Positions 1 through 7,802 of a stretch of 64,000 bases of DNA are shown one piece after another. The DNA comes from Klebsiella oxytoca (GTDB lineage Bacteria > Pseudomonadota > Gammaproteobacteria > Enterobacterales > Enterobacteriaceae), in NCBI RefSeq assembly GCF_009707385.1, contig NZ_CP046115.1, positions 2,852,001 to 2,916,000 on the forward strand, read 5' to 3'. A program made the position numbers and the translations under genes. Positions within the stretch are counted from its first letter, which is position 1; each line of letters begins with the position of its first letter. Below the pieces are notes generated by a model, which ran no database searches, was not told the DNA's origin, and saw nothing but the letters and a program-made list of their open reading frames with translations.

Positions 1-33
1 TGGCAATTACTGCCCCCGGATAAAATGCTGCCA

Positions 34-555
34 TTAATCCGCACTCACATGAAAAAAATTGGGGTGACTCCGGCTCATATAGGTAATCCACCAGAGAAAC
101 CAGCGACGATTTGGAATACTCATCTTTTGCGTGAAGGTATAAACTTTTCGGCGCAGGCGCTTTTCCTGAATATTGAGCTGCCGGGCAGCTATTCGATAAT
201 TATTGCTTTCGGATAGCGCATCGAAAACGCGTTGATCATCTGTTTTCAAACCCTGTATGAAATGGCAAAACTCACAGGTATCCTGCTGACGGCTGCTGCG
301 ATAAAAATTCAACTTTTTAATAATAGTTTCAAGAGAGTCATCGAGGCTGATATGGCGCTTCAGAAAAATATTCTCCGCCGGAGGTGAAACACCTATAACG
401 ATATATTTACGCGTTAAGTGGCAACAGCATTCTGACTGTAAACGCATCGCCGGTAGATAAACAAATGCTCTGCCACGGAAATACTTATCAAGTTTGCGTT
501 CCATAAATTTCAGACCAATCAGTACCAGCGGGCTTACTTCCCTTTCTGTCTGCAT
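34..555 (-). CDS. Small HTH-type regulator at the end of the fimbrial operon
   Basis: A 173-residue protein that ends the minus-strand fimbrial operon, 21 bases after the adhesin stop, with a good AGGAAGG ribosome site 4 bases before its ATG. The C-terminal third (about residues 112-145) reads like a LuxR/GerE-type helix-turn-helix: a helix ending in YRIAARQLNI followed by the basic run KRLRRKV. The N-terminal part has no motif I recognise but contains a cysteine cluster (ECCCH near residue 42). By position it probably regulates the operon or a competing surface system. That role is inferred from HTH character and operon position only. I cannot assign it to a named fimbrial regulator family. 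Confidence 0.6.
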   Translation of the reverse strand: MQTEREVSPLVLIGLKFMERKLDKYFRGRAFVYLPAMRLQSECCCHLTRKYIVIGVSPPAENIFLKRHISLDDSLETIIKKLNFYRSSRQQDTCEFCHFIQGLKTDDQRVFDALSESNNYRIAARQLNIQEKRLRRKVYTFTQKMSIPNRRWFLWWITYMSRSHPNFFHVSAD

Positions 556-576
556 ATTACCTTCCTGGAAAAGTGG

Positions 577-1632
577 TTATTTATACTGAACGGTATACAG
601 AAGTTTGCTGTTTGCCTGACCCGCGGTGACGTTGCTTTCAGTCTGGATATAACGCGCATAGAGCGGGATCTTAATTGTATTTGCTGCCGCTTTATTTTCA
701 TCTATCCATGCCAGAGAAGACCATTCCTGTTCAGACTGAGTACGGGAAATCTGCACCCCAAGCCCTGAGGCGCCGCCGCTGTCCAGCGCCATAATGCCTC
801 GGGAACTGTCAATAAAGCCATTAACGGAATCCAGTGATACCGAATAATAATTATCTGGTCTGGTGGTAGTAGTAATATTGCCTGTAATAAAGAACTCTGA
901 AACGTTGTTATAGGCATTGCGGAAAACCGTATCGCAGGTCAGAACAATACTGGCATCGACCCACGGCGTCGCCGAAGTGCCAGTGAAATCGCCGGTAGTA
1001 TACTCGCCCAGCCAGATATCTTTATCCTGTGCGCTACAGCTGGGTACCACATAACTCACGGTGCCGCTGAACGTCATTTTAGTAATCTGCACCGCGCTGC
1101 TGTTAAAAACACCGCTGCTGGATTCAGTGGCGTAAAAACTCACAACCGGCAGCGTCGATGCATCTAAAACTCCGCTAACCGTTGCGTTATTTAATTTTAT
1201 CAAGTTCATATCGACTTGAGGAACTAATACTACCCCGGCATTTGTTGATTCAACCTGCATACCGTTTGATTTTACATTAGTATAATAAACTCCAAGCCCT
1301 TCAATATTGGTTTTATAAACAGGAGAACCATCAATAAAAACACCGGTAGTACCGGATGTATTTTCAATTTTATAAGTCCAGTAAATAGTGCCGGTAGCGC
1401 ATTTCACCGCTGCGCTGTCAAAGTACTTCTTCACGCTTAATAAAACATTATTGTTATGTACGTTTGGCGATATACGGCTAATGGGTAATGGATACGTTTG
1501 CAGCACTGGCGGGAGTGGCGTACTGGTTATTATGCAGGCCGCTTTGGCATCCGTAGTAACAGAAAAAAAGAAACCCAGCCCCGAAAGTACACTGACCGAC
1601 AGGCTATTTTTTTTGCTAATTTTAAATAACAT
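577..1632 (-). CDS. Fimbrial tip adhesin / minor fimbrial protein
   Basis: A 351-residue secreted protein. The start chosen is the ATG at 1632, which begins a clear signal peptide (MLFKISKKNS then a hydrophobic stretch ending ATDAKA-AC-like), not the longer upstream frame that would overlap the usher gene. A GAGGG ribosome site lies about 10 bases upstream. The layout fits two-domain adhesins of chaperone-usher pili: an N-terminal lectin-like half with paired cysteines and a C-terminal pilin half ending LLYTVQYK, the donor-strand-type C-terminus with an alternating hydrophobic pattern and penultimate Tyr. It follows the usher by 13 bases. The receptor cannot be read from sequence. Confidence 0.8.
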   Translation of the reverse strand: MLFKISKKNSLSVSVLSGLGFFFSVTTDAKAACIITSTPLPPVLQTYPLPISRISPNVHNNNVLLSVKKYFDSAAVKCATGTIYWTYKIENTSGTTGVFIDGSPVYKTNIEGLGVYYTNVKSNGMQVESTNAGVVLVPQVDMNLIKLNNATVSGVLDASTLPVVSFYATESSSGVFNSSAVQITKMTFSGTVSYVVPSCSAQDKDIWLGEYTTGDFTGTSATPWVDASIVLTCDTVFRNAYNNVSEFFITGNITTTTRPDNYYSVSLDSVNGFIDSSRGIMALDSGGASGLGVQISRTQSEQEWSSLAWIDENKAAANTIKIPLYARYIQTESNVTAGQANSKLLYTVQYK

Positions 1633-1645
1633 ATAATCTATTCCC

Positions 1646-4144
1646 TCAAGGATATTCACAACGTAGAGAGATCTCTTCCAGCACCGCCGCTTTTGCTTGC
1701 GCCAGGGCATAAGGCAGTCGACAGGACTTTCCATCGGCACGAACGGTTAATACTCCACTCACCTGCTCCACCCGAGCATAGATTTGTCCACCCTGGCCCA
1801 CATACCCCACCGCGCGTCCGGCAGCATCATGGACCTCCGTACCGAAAGGCAGCGAAGGGGTTGCCCCTGTCACGGTAATCAATAACGGATACCCCTGACG
1901 TGCCCGATAGCTGACCTTCACTACCGCGCCGTCAAGCGGTGCGACTTTTTGCGAGGTGCTATCCAGTTCCACGCCGCTGGCGGTGCCCTTAGGATCGAGT
2001 CGAATATCGTTCAGCTGATAGGGGCTGAGATACGGCACCGCCGCATAGCCCCGGCTATCAACCTGAATGCCGCTATAGCCATTGACGCCAGCGCCCTCGG
2101 CGCCTTTAGCCTCTACCAGAGCGAAGGTATCGCCCTGATACGGACTCAGCGTGACACCACCGCTGTGGCCGATTAGGGTTCCGCTTACCCCACCAGACAC
2201 GCTACGGTAATTTCGCCCGCTGCCGAGCGCCGCATTGAGCGACGCAAAATTCGCCTGATATTGAGCACTCGCGGCCGCGCTGCTGCCTATCCCCTGGCTG
2301 CTTGTCGTGCCGGACAGGCCATAGCTAAAGCGATTATCTTCGCCCAGGGAGCCATTAATACCGGTTCGCACGCTATTCTCACCATGACGGGTATGGTCAT
2401 AGCTAAGTCGGGCGACTGGAGCCCGCCGGGCGCTGCCTAACGGGAAACTGAGGTTAACGGAAAGGGTGTCCTGGGAACGACCATAGGCGCTCCAGCTGCG
2501 ACCAGCGTTTACCCCATAGCTGAATCGACCATAGTTGCTGCTGTAGCCAAACTGATACTGTTTGTCGGTACCACTGGCGTTCCAGTAGTTCTGTACCGAT
2601 GAACTCAGGTAAAACTGGCCCCACCCGTCCGGCAATCCCTGACTGGCCGTCAGCGTATAGCGGCTTTTGTTGCGGCGGACGCTATCAGCGCGCTCCCCCT
2701 GAAAAATCGCCTCCCGCGTCTGCATCGCAGTCAGATAGTCCATATATCCGCTGGTGGAGAAACGGTAGGCTGCCAGTGAAAAATTACTGGCCGTTTCGCT
2801 GATATTTTTGCTGTAGCTGAGCCGATAGCTCTCGCCGCTGCGCGTCTCGTCTCCCTGGCCGCGATTCGCTAACTCCGTGCGGGCATGGGTTACATCAGCG
2901 CTCACCGCACCTGCGGGGGTCGCAATACCGATCCCGCCCTGGCCCGCCCGATAGCGATCGCTGGCCTGTATTCCGCCATAAACCGTAAGCCAGTTGGTTA
3001 GGCCCTGCTGCCAGGTCCCCTGCCAGAGTGAAGGATCGGCGGGCAGCGAGCGGTTATTGAGTTCGCCAATCGCCAGTTCATACCGCGACTGTCCCGGACG
3101 TAATAGCTGCGTGACGGAAGCAAATGGCACCTGAAAATGCTGTTCGCTCCCGTCAGCCTCATAAACGGTTACGTGCAGATCGCCGCCATAGCCGGTGGGA
3201 TAGAGATCGTCTATCACAAATGCCCCAGGGCTGACGGTAGTTTCATAAATCAGGCTGCCGTTTTGGCGGACAGCTACCCGGGCGCTGGTCCGGGCAATTC
3301 CGCGAATTTCCGGCGCGTAGCCGCGACGGGAGAGCGGCTCCATACGCTCATCGCTCTCCAGCTTTAAGCCTGAAAACGCCAGCGTGTCGAAAAGCTGTCC
3401 CGAAGTGTTAATTTGGCCGAAAGAGACACGCCCCTTCAGAGAAGGAAGGTCGCGCTGAATATAGGTATTCTGCGTCTGATAACGGCTGCCGCCATGGTTA
3501 TCCCGGCTCCAGTTGCCGTTGTGACGCAGATACCAGCTGCTAACGTTAATGCCGCCATTAATGCTGGCATAGAGACTGTCATGGCTATAGCCGTTGTTGT
3601 CACTGCTATATGCGCTAACGCTATAGCCCAGTAGCGCTGCGGGAATACCGCTGTCCCACAAAGCGGACGGAACCGTGTCCCGGGCGCTGCGATTTTCCCA
3701 GATCTGCGGCACCTTGATACTGAGCGTCTGCGCGTTACTGTCCGTGGTTACCGTCGCCCCGGGGATTAGCGCCGACAGATCGTTACACTCGCCACCCTCA
3801 GCGCTCCACGCCCTGTCAGACAGCATATTGTGGCGAAGCGGCAGCTGAGTAATCAGTTCAGAGGTCAGACAAGGTGTAGAACCAGTCCCTTCGGCGACAT
3901 AAAGGACATCCTGGTTCACTATCGGCTGTTCGTTGAACAGTATCCGCAGACGGTGCGTTCCGGGTGACAGGCTGGCGCCATGAGTAAAACGCGTTAAATC
4001 TGGCGCAGGCCCCTTGCCCAGACGCAGGAATGAAGGGTCAAAATTAATTTCAGCGTTTTCTTCAGCCGCAGCGTTAAGCGCAAGGGCAGATAATACAGAA
4101 ACGGACAGCAGCGCCGCTTTACCGGGCAGTGCAATTCCCTGCAT
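1646..4144 (-). CDS. Outer-membrane fimbrial usher (FimD/PapC family)
   Basis: An 832-residue usher, typical in length. It has a signal peptide (ending NAAAEE), an N-terminal periplasmic domain beginning INFDPSFL (the common 'FN..FL' start of mature ushers), a long beta-barrel region rich in Tyr/Ser/Gly, a plug-type segment around residues 230-330 (RGYAPEIRGIA, PGAFVIDDLYPTGYGGDL) and C-terminal domains with a cysteine pair (SCRLPYAL...LRCEYP). It receives chaperone-subunit complexes in the periplasm, orders them and exports the fibre. The ATG at 4144 has GGAG 8 bases upstream. It lies 35 bases after the chaperone gene in the same operon. Confidence 0.93.
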   Translation of the reverse strand: MQGIALPGKAALLSVSVLSALALNAAAEENAEINFDPSFLRLGKGPAPDLTRFTHGASLSPGTHRLRILFNEQPIVNQDVLYVAEGTGSTPCLTSELITQLPLRHNMLSDRAWSAEGGECNDLSALIPGATVTTDSNAQTLSIKVPQIWENRSARDTVPSALWDSGIPAALLGYSVSAYSSDNNGYSHDSLYASINGGINVSSWYLRHNGNWSRDNHGGSRYQTQNTYIQRDLPSLKGRVSFGQINTSGQLFDTLAFSGLKLESDERMEPLSRRGYAPEIRGIARTSARVAVRQNGSLIYETTVSPGAFVIDDLYPTGYGGDLHVTVYEADGSEQHFQVPFASVTQLLRPGQSRYELAIGELNNRSLPADPSLWQGTWQQGLTNWLTVYGGIQASDRYRAGQGGIGIATPAGAVSADVTHARTELANRGQGDETRSGESYRLSYSKNISETASNFSLAAYRFSTSGYMDYLTAMQTREAIFQGERADSVRRNKSRYTLTASQGLPDGWGQFYLSSSVQNYWNASGTDKQYQFGYSSNYGRFSYGVNAGRSWSAYGRSQDTLSVNLSFPLGSARRAPVARLSYDHTRHGENSVRTGINGSLGEDNRFSYGLSGTTSSQGIGSSAAASAQYQANFASLNAALGSGRNYRSVSGGVSGTLIGHSGGVTLSPYQGDTFALVEAKGAEGAGVNGYSGIQVDSRGYAAVPYLSPYQLNDIRLDPKGTASGVELDSTSQKVAPLDGAVVKVSYRARQGYPLLITVTGATPSLPFGTEVHDAAGRAVGYVGQGGQIYARVEQVSGVLTVRADGKSCRLPYALAQAKAAVLEEISLRCEYP

Positions 4145-4179
4145 GATGACTTCTCCAGGACAGACAGATATCGAACGAG

Positions 4180-4893
4180 CTACTTAACGGTAAAATTCTG
4201 TGAACGAATGGCACCGTAATCATCAATCCATTCGGCCTGTACCGTGCTCCCCCGGGAGGCTTTCACGTGAGGGAAAGTACGGTGACTGAACGGGTCGACC
4301 ATATCCACATCCATGGTCTTTCCTCCCACGGTGATGGTCGCGAGTGAAATAAAGTACGGCGTTGGATTAATCGCTTTCAGCCCCTGTTCCGTGACGGACC
4401 AGCCCAGCGCCTGCGGCGCACCGGCTGCGCCCTCTCTCAGCGCAGCGGGACGCCAGAACAACTTGATGCGCGAGCGCACCGCCAGCTGCAAATAGTTTTC
4501 ATTTTTCATCTCGCTGCCGGGACGCCCGGGAATTTCCAGCACGTTAAGCCAGAACAGAGATTCACGATCCTGCGGCAGTGCAGATGTACTCACGCCGCTT
4601 ATGCGTAAAGACTGGGCCTTGCCTGCATCAAGACGATTGATTGGCGGCGTTAAAATAAAGGGGGTGGTAATTTCATCCGGGGTCGCCCCGCTATCGCCGG
4701 AATCCAGCCAACTCTGAACCAGAACCGGGCGCTGGCCGTTATTACTAACCTGAACGGTAATTTCTTTTTCATTGCCGGGATATATCACACGAGTACCATT
4801 AATAACGACCCCGGCCTGAACCTGAAAAGAACACAATGAACTAATAAGACAAGCTGCCGCAACCGGCGAGAAAATAAGTTTCCTAACATCCAT
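4180..4893 (-). CDS. Periplasmic fimbrial chaperone (PapD/FimC family)
   Basis: A 237-residue periplasmic chaperone with a signal peptide (cleavage near VQA-G). It carries the family hallmarks: GTRVIYPGNEKEITVQVSN, with the conserved Arg in the cleft; the hydrophobic G1 donor strand (QSLRISGV); and SRIKLFWRP, where the conserved Lys binds the subunit C-terminus. It completes the incomplete Ig fold of pilins by donor-strand complementation and delivers them to the usher encoded directly downstream. The ATG at 4893 has GGAG 7 bases upstream. A hairpin lies between the major subunit gene and this gene and may lower its expression relative to the pilin. Confidence 0.93.
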   Translation of the reverse strand: MDVRKLIFSPVAAACLISSLCSFQVQAGVVINGTRVIYPGNEKEITVQVSNNGQRPVLVQSWLDSGDSGATPDEITTPFILTPPINRLDAGKAQSLRISGVSTSALPQDRESLFWLNVLEIPGRPGSEMKNENYLQLAVRSRIKLFWRPAALREGAAGAPQALGWSVTEQGLKAINPTPYFISLATITVGGKTMDVDMVDPFSHRTFPHVKASRGSTVQAEWIDDYGAIRSQNFTVK

Positions 4894-4913
4894 GTGATGT
4901 CTCCAGAAATAAT

Positions 4914-4939
4914 CGGGAAGAGAATAAATTCCCTTCCCG
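4914..4939 (-). terminator. Hairpin between major pilin and chaperone genes
   Basis: CGGGAAG (4914-4920) and CTTCCCG (4933-4939) form a perfect 7-bp stem 9 bases after the pilin stop on the minus strand, followed by an AT-rich tail without a clean T run. It would act as a leaky terminator or mRNA 3'-end stabiliser, a common way to make pilin in excess over chaperone and usher. Function inferred. Confidence 0.5.
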
Positions 4940-4947
4940 GAGAAACA

Positions 4948-5499
4948 TTACTTATAGATGAGGCTATAGGTCACCTGAGAGGCGACGGTACCGGCTACTG
5001 CGGCATCTTCAGCGTAATATTCCACGTAGTACGGAAGTGAAGCGGTACCTGAAGAGATATCAACATATCCAATAGCAGAGGGGGCAGACTGTACGGCATC
5101 ACCGACATTAATCACGCTATTATTTTGGCCATCGCGCAGTTGCAGGGAAACATTCTCTGCACCGGTAGCATCAGTATTAATCAGACGACCGGTGGCGCTA
5201 TCTACGGTATTACCACCTTCAAAAAAAGCTTTTGCCTGAGTTAATGCGCCAGTACAGCCGCTCAGCTCAAAGCTGAAACGAGTTTTACCATTTGTTTTAG
5301 TGGCGCCATCAAGCGTATTTGCGCTTACGGTTGGCAGCACTACTGCCGCATTTGCGCCAGCACCACCGATGTTGACATCACAGGTGGCGCCGGTAATCAG
5401 TCCACTGAAGCTCACAGTACCGGACTCGGCCGCCATGACGCCGCCTGAAACTAAGGCACAGGAAATGGCAGCAGAAAGAAAAACGCGTTTAATGCTCAT
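4948..5499 (-). CDS. Major fimbrial subunit (type 1 pilin family)
   Basis: A 183-residue pilin. The start is placed at the ATG at 5499 (MSIKRVFLS), which gives a normal signal peptide ending MAAES. The mature protein follows the type 1 pilin pattern: N-terminal donor strand region (GTVSFSGLITGATCDV), a cysteine pair about 40 residues apart (ATCDV and LSGCTG), and a C-terminus ending VTYSLIYK with penultimate Tyr, the chaperone-recognition strand. It is first in the operon, as expected for the most abundant subunit. I do not assign it to a named Klebsiella pilus type. Confidence 0.9.
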   Translation of the reverse strand: MSIKRVFLSAAISCALVSGGVMAAESGTVSFSGLITGATCDVNIGGAGANAAVVLPTVSANTLDGATKTNGKTRFSFELSGCTGALTQAKAFFEGGNTVDSATGRLINTDATGAENVSLQLRDGQNNSVINVGDAVQSAPSAIGYVDISSGTASLPYYVEYYAEDAAVAGTVASQVTYSLIYK

Positions 5500-6220
5500 A
5501 AAAAACTCCATTTATGAATAATGGTGGAAATTAAAAAAGGCACCAGGCCCATACTACACATTCAGGAAATAACCTGAGAGAAGTCATAGTCGTTTATATA
5601 TTTCACCACGATTATCAGGCATCAATAAGCAGCACCGATCTACATGCGATATAATTTTCAAAACAAGTAAATTGCGTCATCTAATTAAAAAGCAATCTGC
5701 ATCATTATTTTTCGCAAATGAGATCTAATAATTTTGTGCTACCTGTGAAATACGTGCAAAACGATACATACATCGAAACCAACGATCAATGACAAATATT
5801 TAATCGCTAACGCTTATCAATAAATATTAAATTGATCGCTGAAACCGTTCTTTTTGGTTATGGCAATAATATATCCATATGATTTACATGGATATGTTGT
5901 TTTCATTTTGCATGAAAACACCTTTCCTCAACATTAGAAACATTGTGTTACACGAGAAAAGTCCTATCTCACCTAAAACTCTCGTTTATGATTCGTTTAA
6001 GTTCAGCACAAAAAAAGAGCAGTTATTTTTATTTATCTGCGAAAATAAATAGCACGCTTTTTATATTCAACTGCAGGATATTGGTACAAAAAAGCGGTTA
6101 TCGATGACCGGGAACAGAATTACGTGAAGAATATACGGGTTCGGAGAGCTCTTCACGACAAACGCCCGTCGCAAAACCGGATACAGTCATTCAGCCTAAC
6201 GACTATCAATGCAGGTTTTT
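5500..6220. promoter_or_regulatory. Long AT-rich fimbrial leader with inverted repeats
   Basis: About 720 bases without a gene, separating the fimbrial operon (minus) from a VOC gene (plus), clearly AT-richer than its surroundings. It holds at least four inverted repeats: CGATCAAT/ATTGATCG at 5783-5790 and 5831-5838; ATATCCAT/ATGGATAT at 5871-5878 and 5888-5895; TGTTTTCAT/ATGAAAACA at 5898-5906 and 5912-5920 (perfect 9-bp arms, 5-base loop); CGTGAAGA/TCTTCACG at 6123-6130 and 6150-6157. These resemble regulator-binding dyads, and AT-richness fits H-NS silencing. I saw no pair of identical inverted repeats framing a fimS-like invertible promoter, and no recombinase gene is adjacent. Confidence 0.5.
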
Positions 6221-6610
6221 ATGACAACTCACCAAATGCGCATCGCCAGACCGGTCACCGATCCTCTACTCAGTAGCAAAATGTACTGCGACGGGCTGGG
6301 CCTGGAACAAATTGCACAGTTTGTCGATCATGATGGCTTTAGCGGAGTTATGGTGGGCCGCCGCGATCTCGGCTGGCACCTTGAATTCACCCTCTGTCAT
6401 CATCATCCGGTGACCCCCACCCCGAGCGAAGAAGATTTGCTGGTGCTCTATTACCCGCAAATCGCTGAATGGCAGGAACAGTGTGAGAGAATGCTGACCG
6501 CCGGTTTTTTGTCGGTCAGCGCATTTAATCCGTACTGGAACGTAAGCGGTAAAACGTTTATCGACCACGATGGCTATCGTGTGGTTCTGCAAAACAGAAG
6601 CTGGCCTTAA
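6221..6610 (+). CDS. VOC / glyoxalase-fold protein, YycE-like
   Basis: A 129-residue single-module protein of the vicinal oxygen chelate superfamily. The start at 6221 (MTTHQMRIARPV) is preferred to the in-frame ATG 12 bases upstream because an AGG lies 5 bases before it. The sequence runs RIARPVTD, YCDGLGLE, a GWHLEFT metal-site-like strand with a His/Glu cluster (HHHPVTP), and ends FIDHDGYRVVLQNRSW, the closing beta strand of the fold. This is typical of uncharacterised single-domain relatives of Bacillus YycE. The substrate is unknown. It is followed by a hairpin terminator. Confidence 0.75.
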   Translation: MTTHQMRIARPVTDPLLSSKMYCDGLGLEQIAQFVDHDGFSGVMVGRRDLGWHLEFTLCHHHPVTPTPSEEDLLVLYYPQIAEWQEQCERMLTAGFLSVSAFNPYWNVSGKTFIDHDGYRVVLQNRSWP

Positions 6611-6613
6611 GCG

Positions 6614-6642
6614 CCTCTCCTCACCACCGGGAGAGGATATTT
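6614..6642 (+). terminator. Intrinsic terminator after the VOC gene
   Basis: CCTCTCC (6614-6620) pairs with GGAGAGG (6630-6636), followed by ATATTTT, directly behind the plus-strand VOC stop codon. Confidence 0.6.
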
Positions 6643-6708
6643 TAAGACGCCTCTCATCTGCGCCAGGAGGGGACTGCGATAGCCTTCCCGTCCCCTTTGC
6701 CCTTATGC

Positions 6709-7149
6709 TTAACCCTCACGCAGCCACGGGGTTACGGTAATTCCTGCCAGCAAACCTTCCGGGCTAAGCAGTCGCGTAACGGTTTGTCCCCATGGCTCCA
6801 TCCGATTATCCACCAGCAGGCGATAGCCTCTGGCTTTCAGCACATCGGTTGCCGAGTCGATATCGCGCACTTCAAACTCGATCCATGCCTGAGGCACCGG
6901 CAAATAATCGGGCCAGATATCAGCGTCAAAACAGGAGCGTGCCGCCTGAGCCAGAGGCCACAGGGCAAAATGTTTGACCCCGTCGAGCGCACCATGTTCG
7001 GTCAGCAGATACTCTTCATTGCCGGGCATTGGTTTTAGCGGGAGACCCAGCGCAGCGGCATAAAATTCCCGGCTGGCTGCAGTGGACTGCGCGATCGGCC
7101 CAAAGCCCGCGATAAACAATACATCCATTCCGGCTAAATCGTATTCCAT
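6709..7149 (-). CDS. VOC family protein (glyoxalase/bleomycin-resistance fold)
   Basis: A 146-residue protein. The start at 7149 (MEYDLAGMDVLFI) has GGAG 5 bases upstream; the frame extends five codons further without a better site. It shows the paired beta-alpha-beta-beta-beta modules of VOC enzymes: SREFYAAALGLPL (the usual 'FY...LG' helix), a mid-protein WIEFEVRDID strand with the typical Glu, and a closing LLSPEGLLAGITVTP strand ('sPdG...i' pattern). No catalytic assignment is possible; such proteins include dioxygenases, isomerases and drug-binding proteins. It is convergent with the other VOC gene. Confidence 0.75.
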   Translation of the reverse strand: MEYDLAGMDVLFIAGFGPIAQSTAASREFYAAALGLPLKPMPGNEEYLLTEHGALDGVKHFALWPLAQAARSCFDADIWPDYLPVPQAWIEFEVRDIDSATDVLKARGYRLLVDNRMEPWGQTVTRLLSPEGLLAGITVTPWLREG

Positions 7150-7357
7150 ACTCTCTCCTGTCATTGTCCATGTTCAGTTAACCAATTTTATACTCTGTTG
7201 CGTACGCCTTGCCCAGCTACCTCTGCTCTCCCTGCGCTGGCGGCAGCTCTTGATTAGGCGGATTTACAGCTAACCTCAGCCGCATTCTTCAAGCGAGGTT
7301 TGACGCAAAATATTGGTAAAAAACTAATCAATATTTGACTGCAATTCGGCTTCCATG

Positions 7358-7397
7358 CCACCATCGCCCCGGCGTCCGGCAAGCGGCGCGATGGTGG
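7358..7397. repeat. 10-bp inverted repeat with GC-rich loop
   Basis: CCACCATCGC (7358-7367) and GCGATGGTGG (7388-7397) are perfect complements separated by a 20-base GC-rich loop, about 40-75 bases upstream of the small gene that follows. There is no T run, so it is more likely a leader structure or a binding dyad than a terminator. Confidence 0.5.
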
Positions 7398-7472
7398 TAC
7401 GGGTGAATATCAGAGACCTCATATTTAAGGTTCATGCCCGTCCGCAACCTGATTCTGGCGGGATACAAAGAC

Positions 7473-7763
7473 ATGCACCAAAGTTTTAATCAGCGCGTAC
7501 ATTTCTATTACTGCATTCTGGTGGCGCTGAAAATACATGCAAAATCGAAGAAATCGGGCGGTGTTCGCGGGAAAAATAACTTCCTGCTAAAGTGGCTACG
7601 CAGAGCTCAGGACAACAATATATTCCACCCGGATATCACCAGCGAAATCGAATGGCTGCGCGGGAAAATCATTCAGGCCGGCTACGACACCGATCTCGAA
7701 CCGATGCTGGATTTTGTCTATGCCACCGCTAAACGCGCGGAAGATCTCAAAAATACCGACTGA
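7473..7763 (+). CDS. Hypothetical small basic protein
   Basis: A 96-residue protein from the ATG at 7473, with GGGA about 9 bases upstream. An in-frame ATG at 7434 would give 109 residues but has AAGG only 3 bases away. It is rich in Lys/Arg and aromatic residues in its first half (FYYCILVALKIHAKSKKSGG), with an amphipathic helical second half ending FVYATAKRAEDLKNTD. I recognise no domain. It stands alone between a minus-strand VOC gene and the convergent cusA-like gene. Codon use looks native, so I take it as a real gene, but its role is unknown. Confidence 0.55.
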   Translation: MHQSFNQRVHFYYCILVALKIHAKSKKSGGVRGKNNFLLKWLRRAQDNNIFHPDITSEIEWLRGKIIQAGYDTDLEPMLDFVYATAKRAEDLKNTD

Positions 7764-7768
7764 GTTTT

Positions 7769-7790
7769 ACCCGAGCCGTCGGGCCCGGGT
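7769..7790. terminator. Bidirectional hairpin between the hypothetical gene and cusA
   Basis: ACCCG (7769-7773) pairs with CGGGT (7786-7790) with inner GCC/GGC pairs; flanking ACTGA/TCAGT can extend the stem. It sits in the 39-base gap between convergent genes and probably ends both transcripts. The T tract is modest. Confidence 0.45.
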
Positions 7791-7802
7791 ATTCAGTAAG
7801 TA

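Noticed and set aside
5520..6200. Possible fimS-type invertible promoter
   Set aside because: No pair of matching inverted repeats 200-400 bases apart was found by eye, and no recombinase gene is adjacent.
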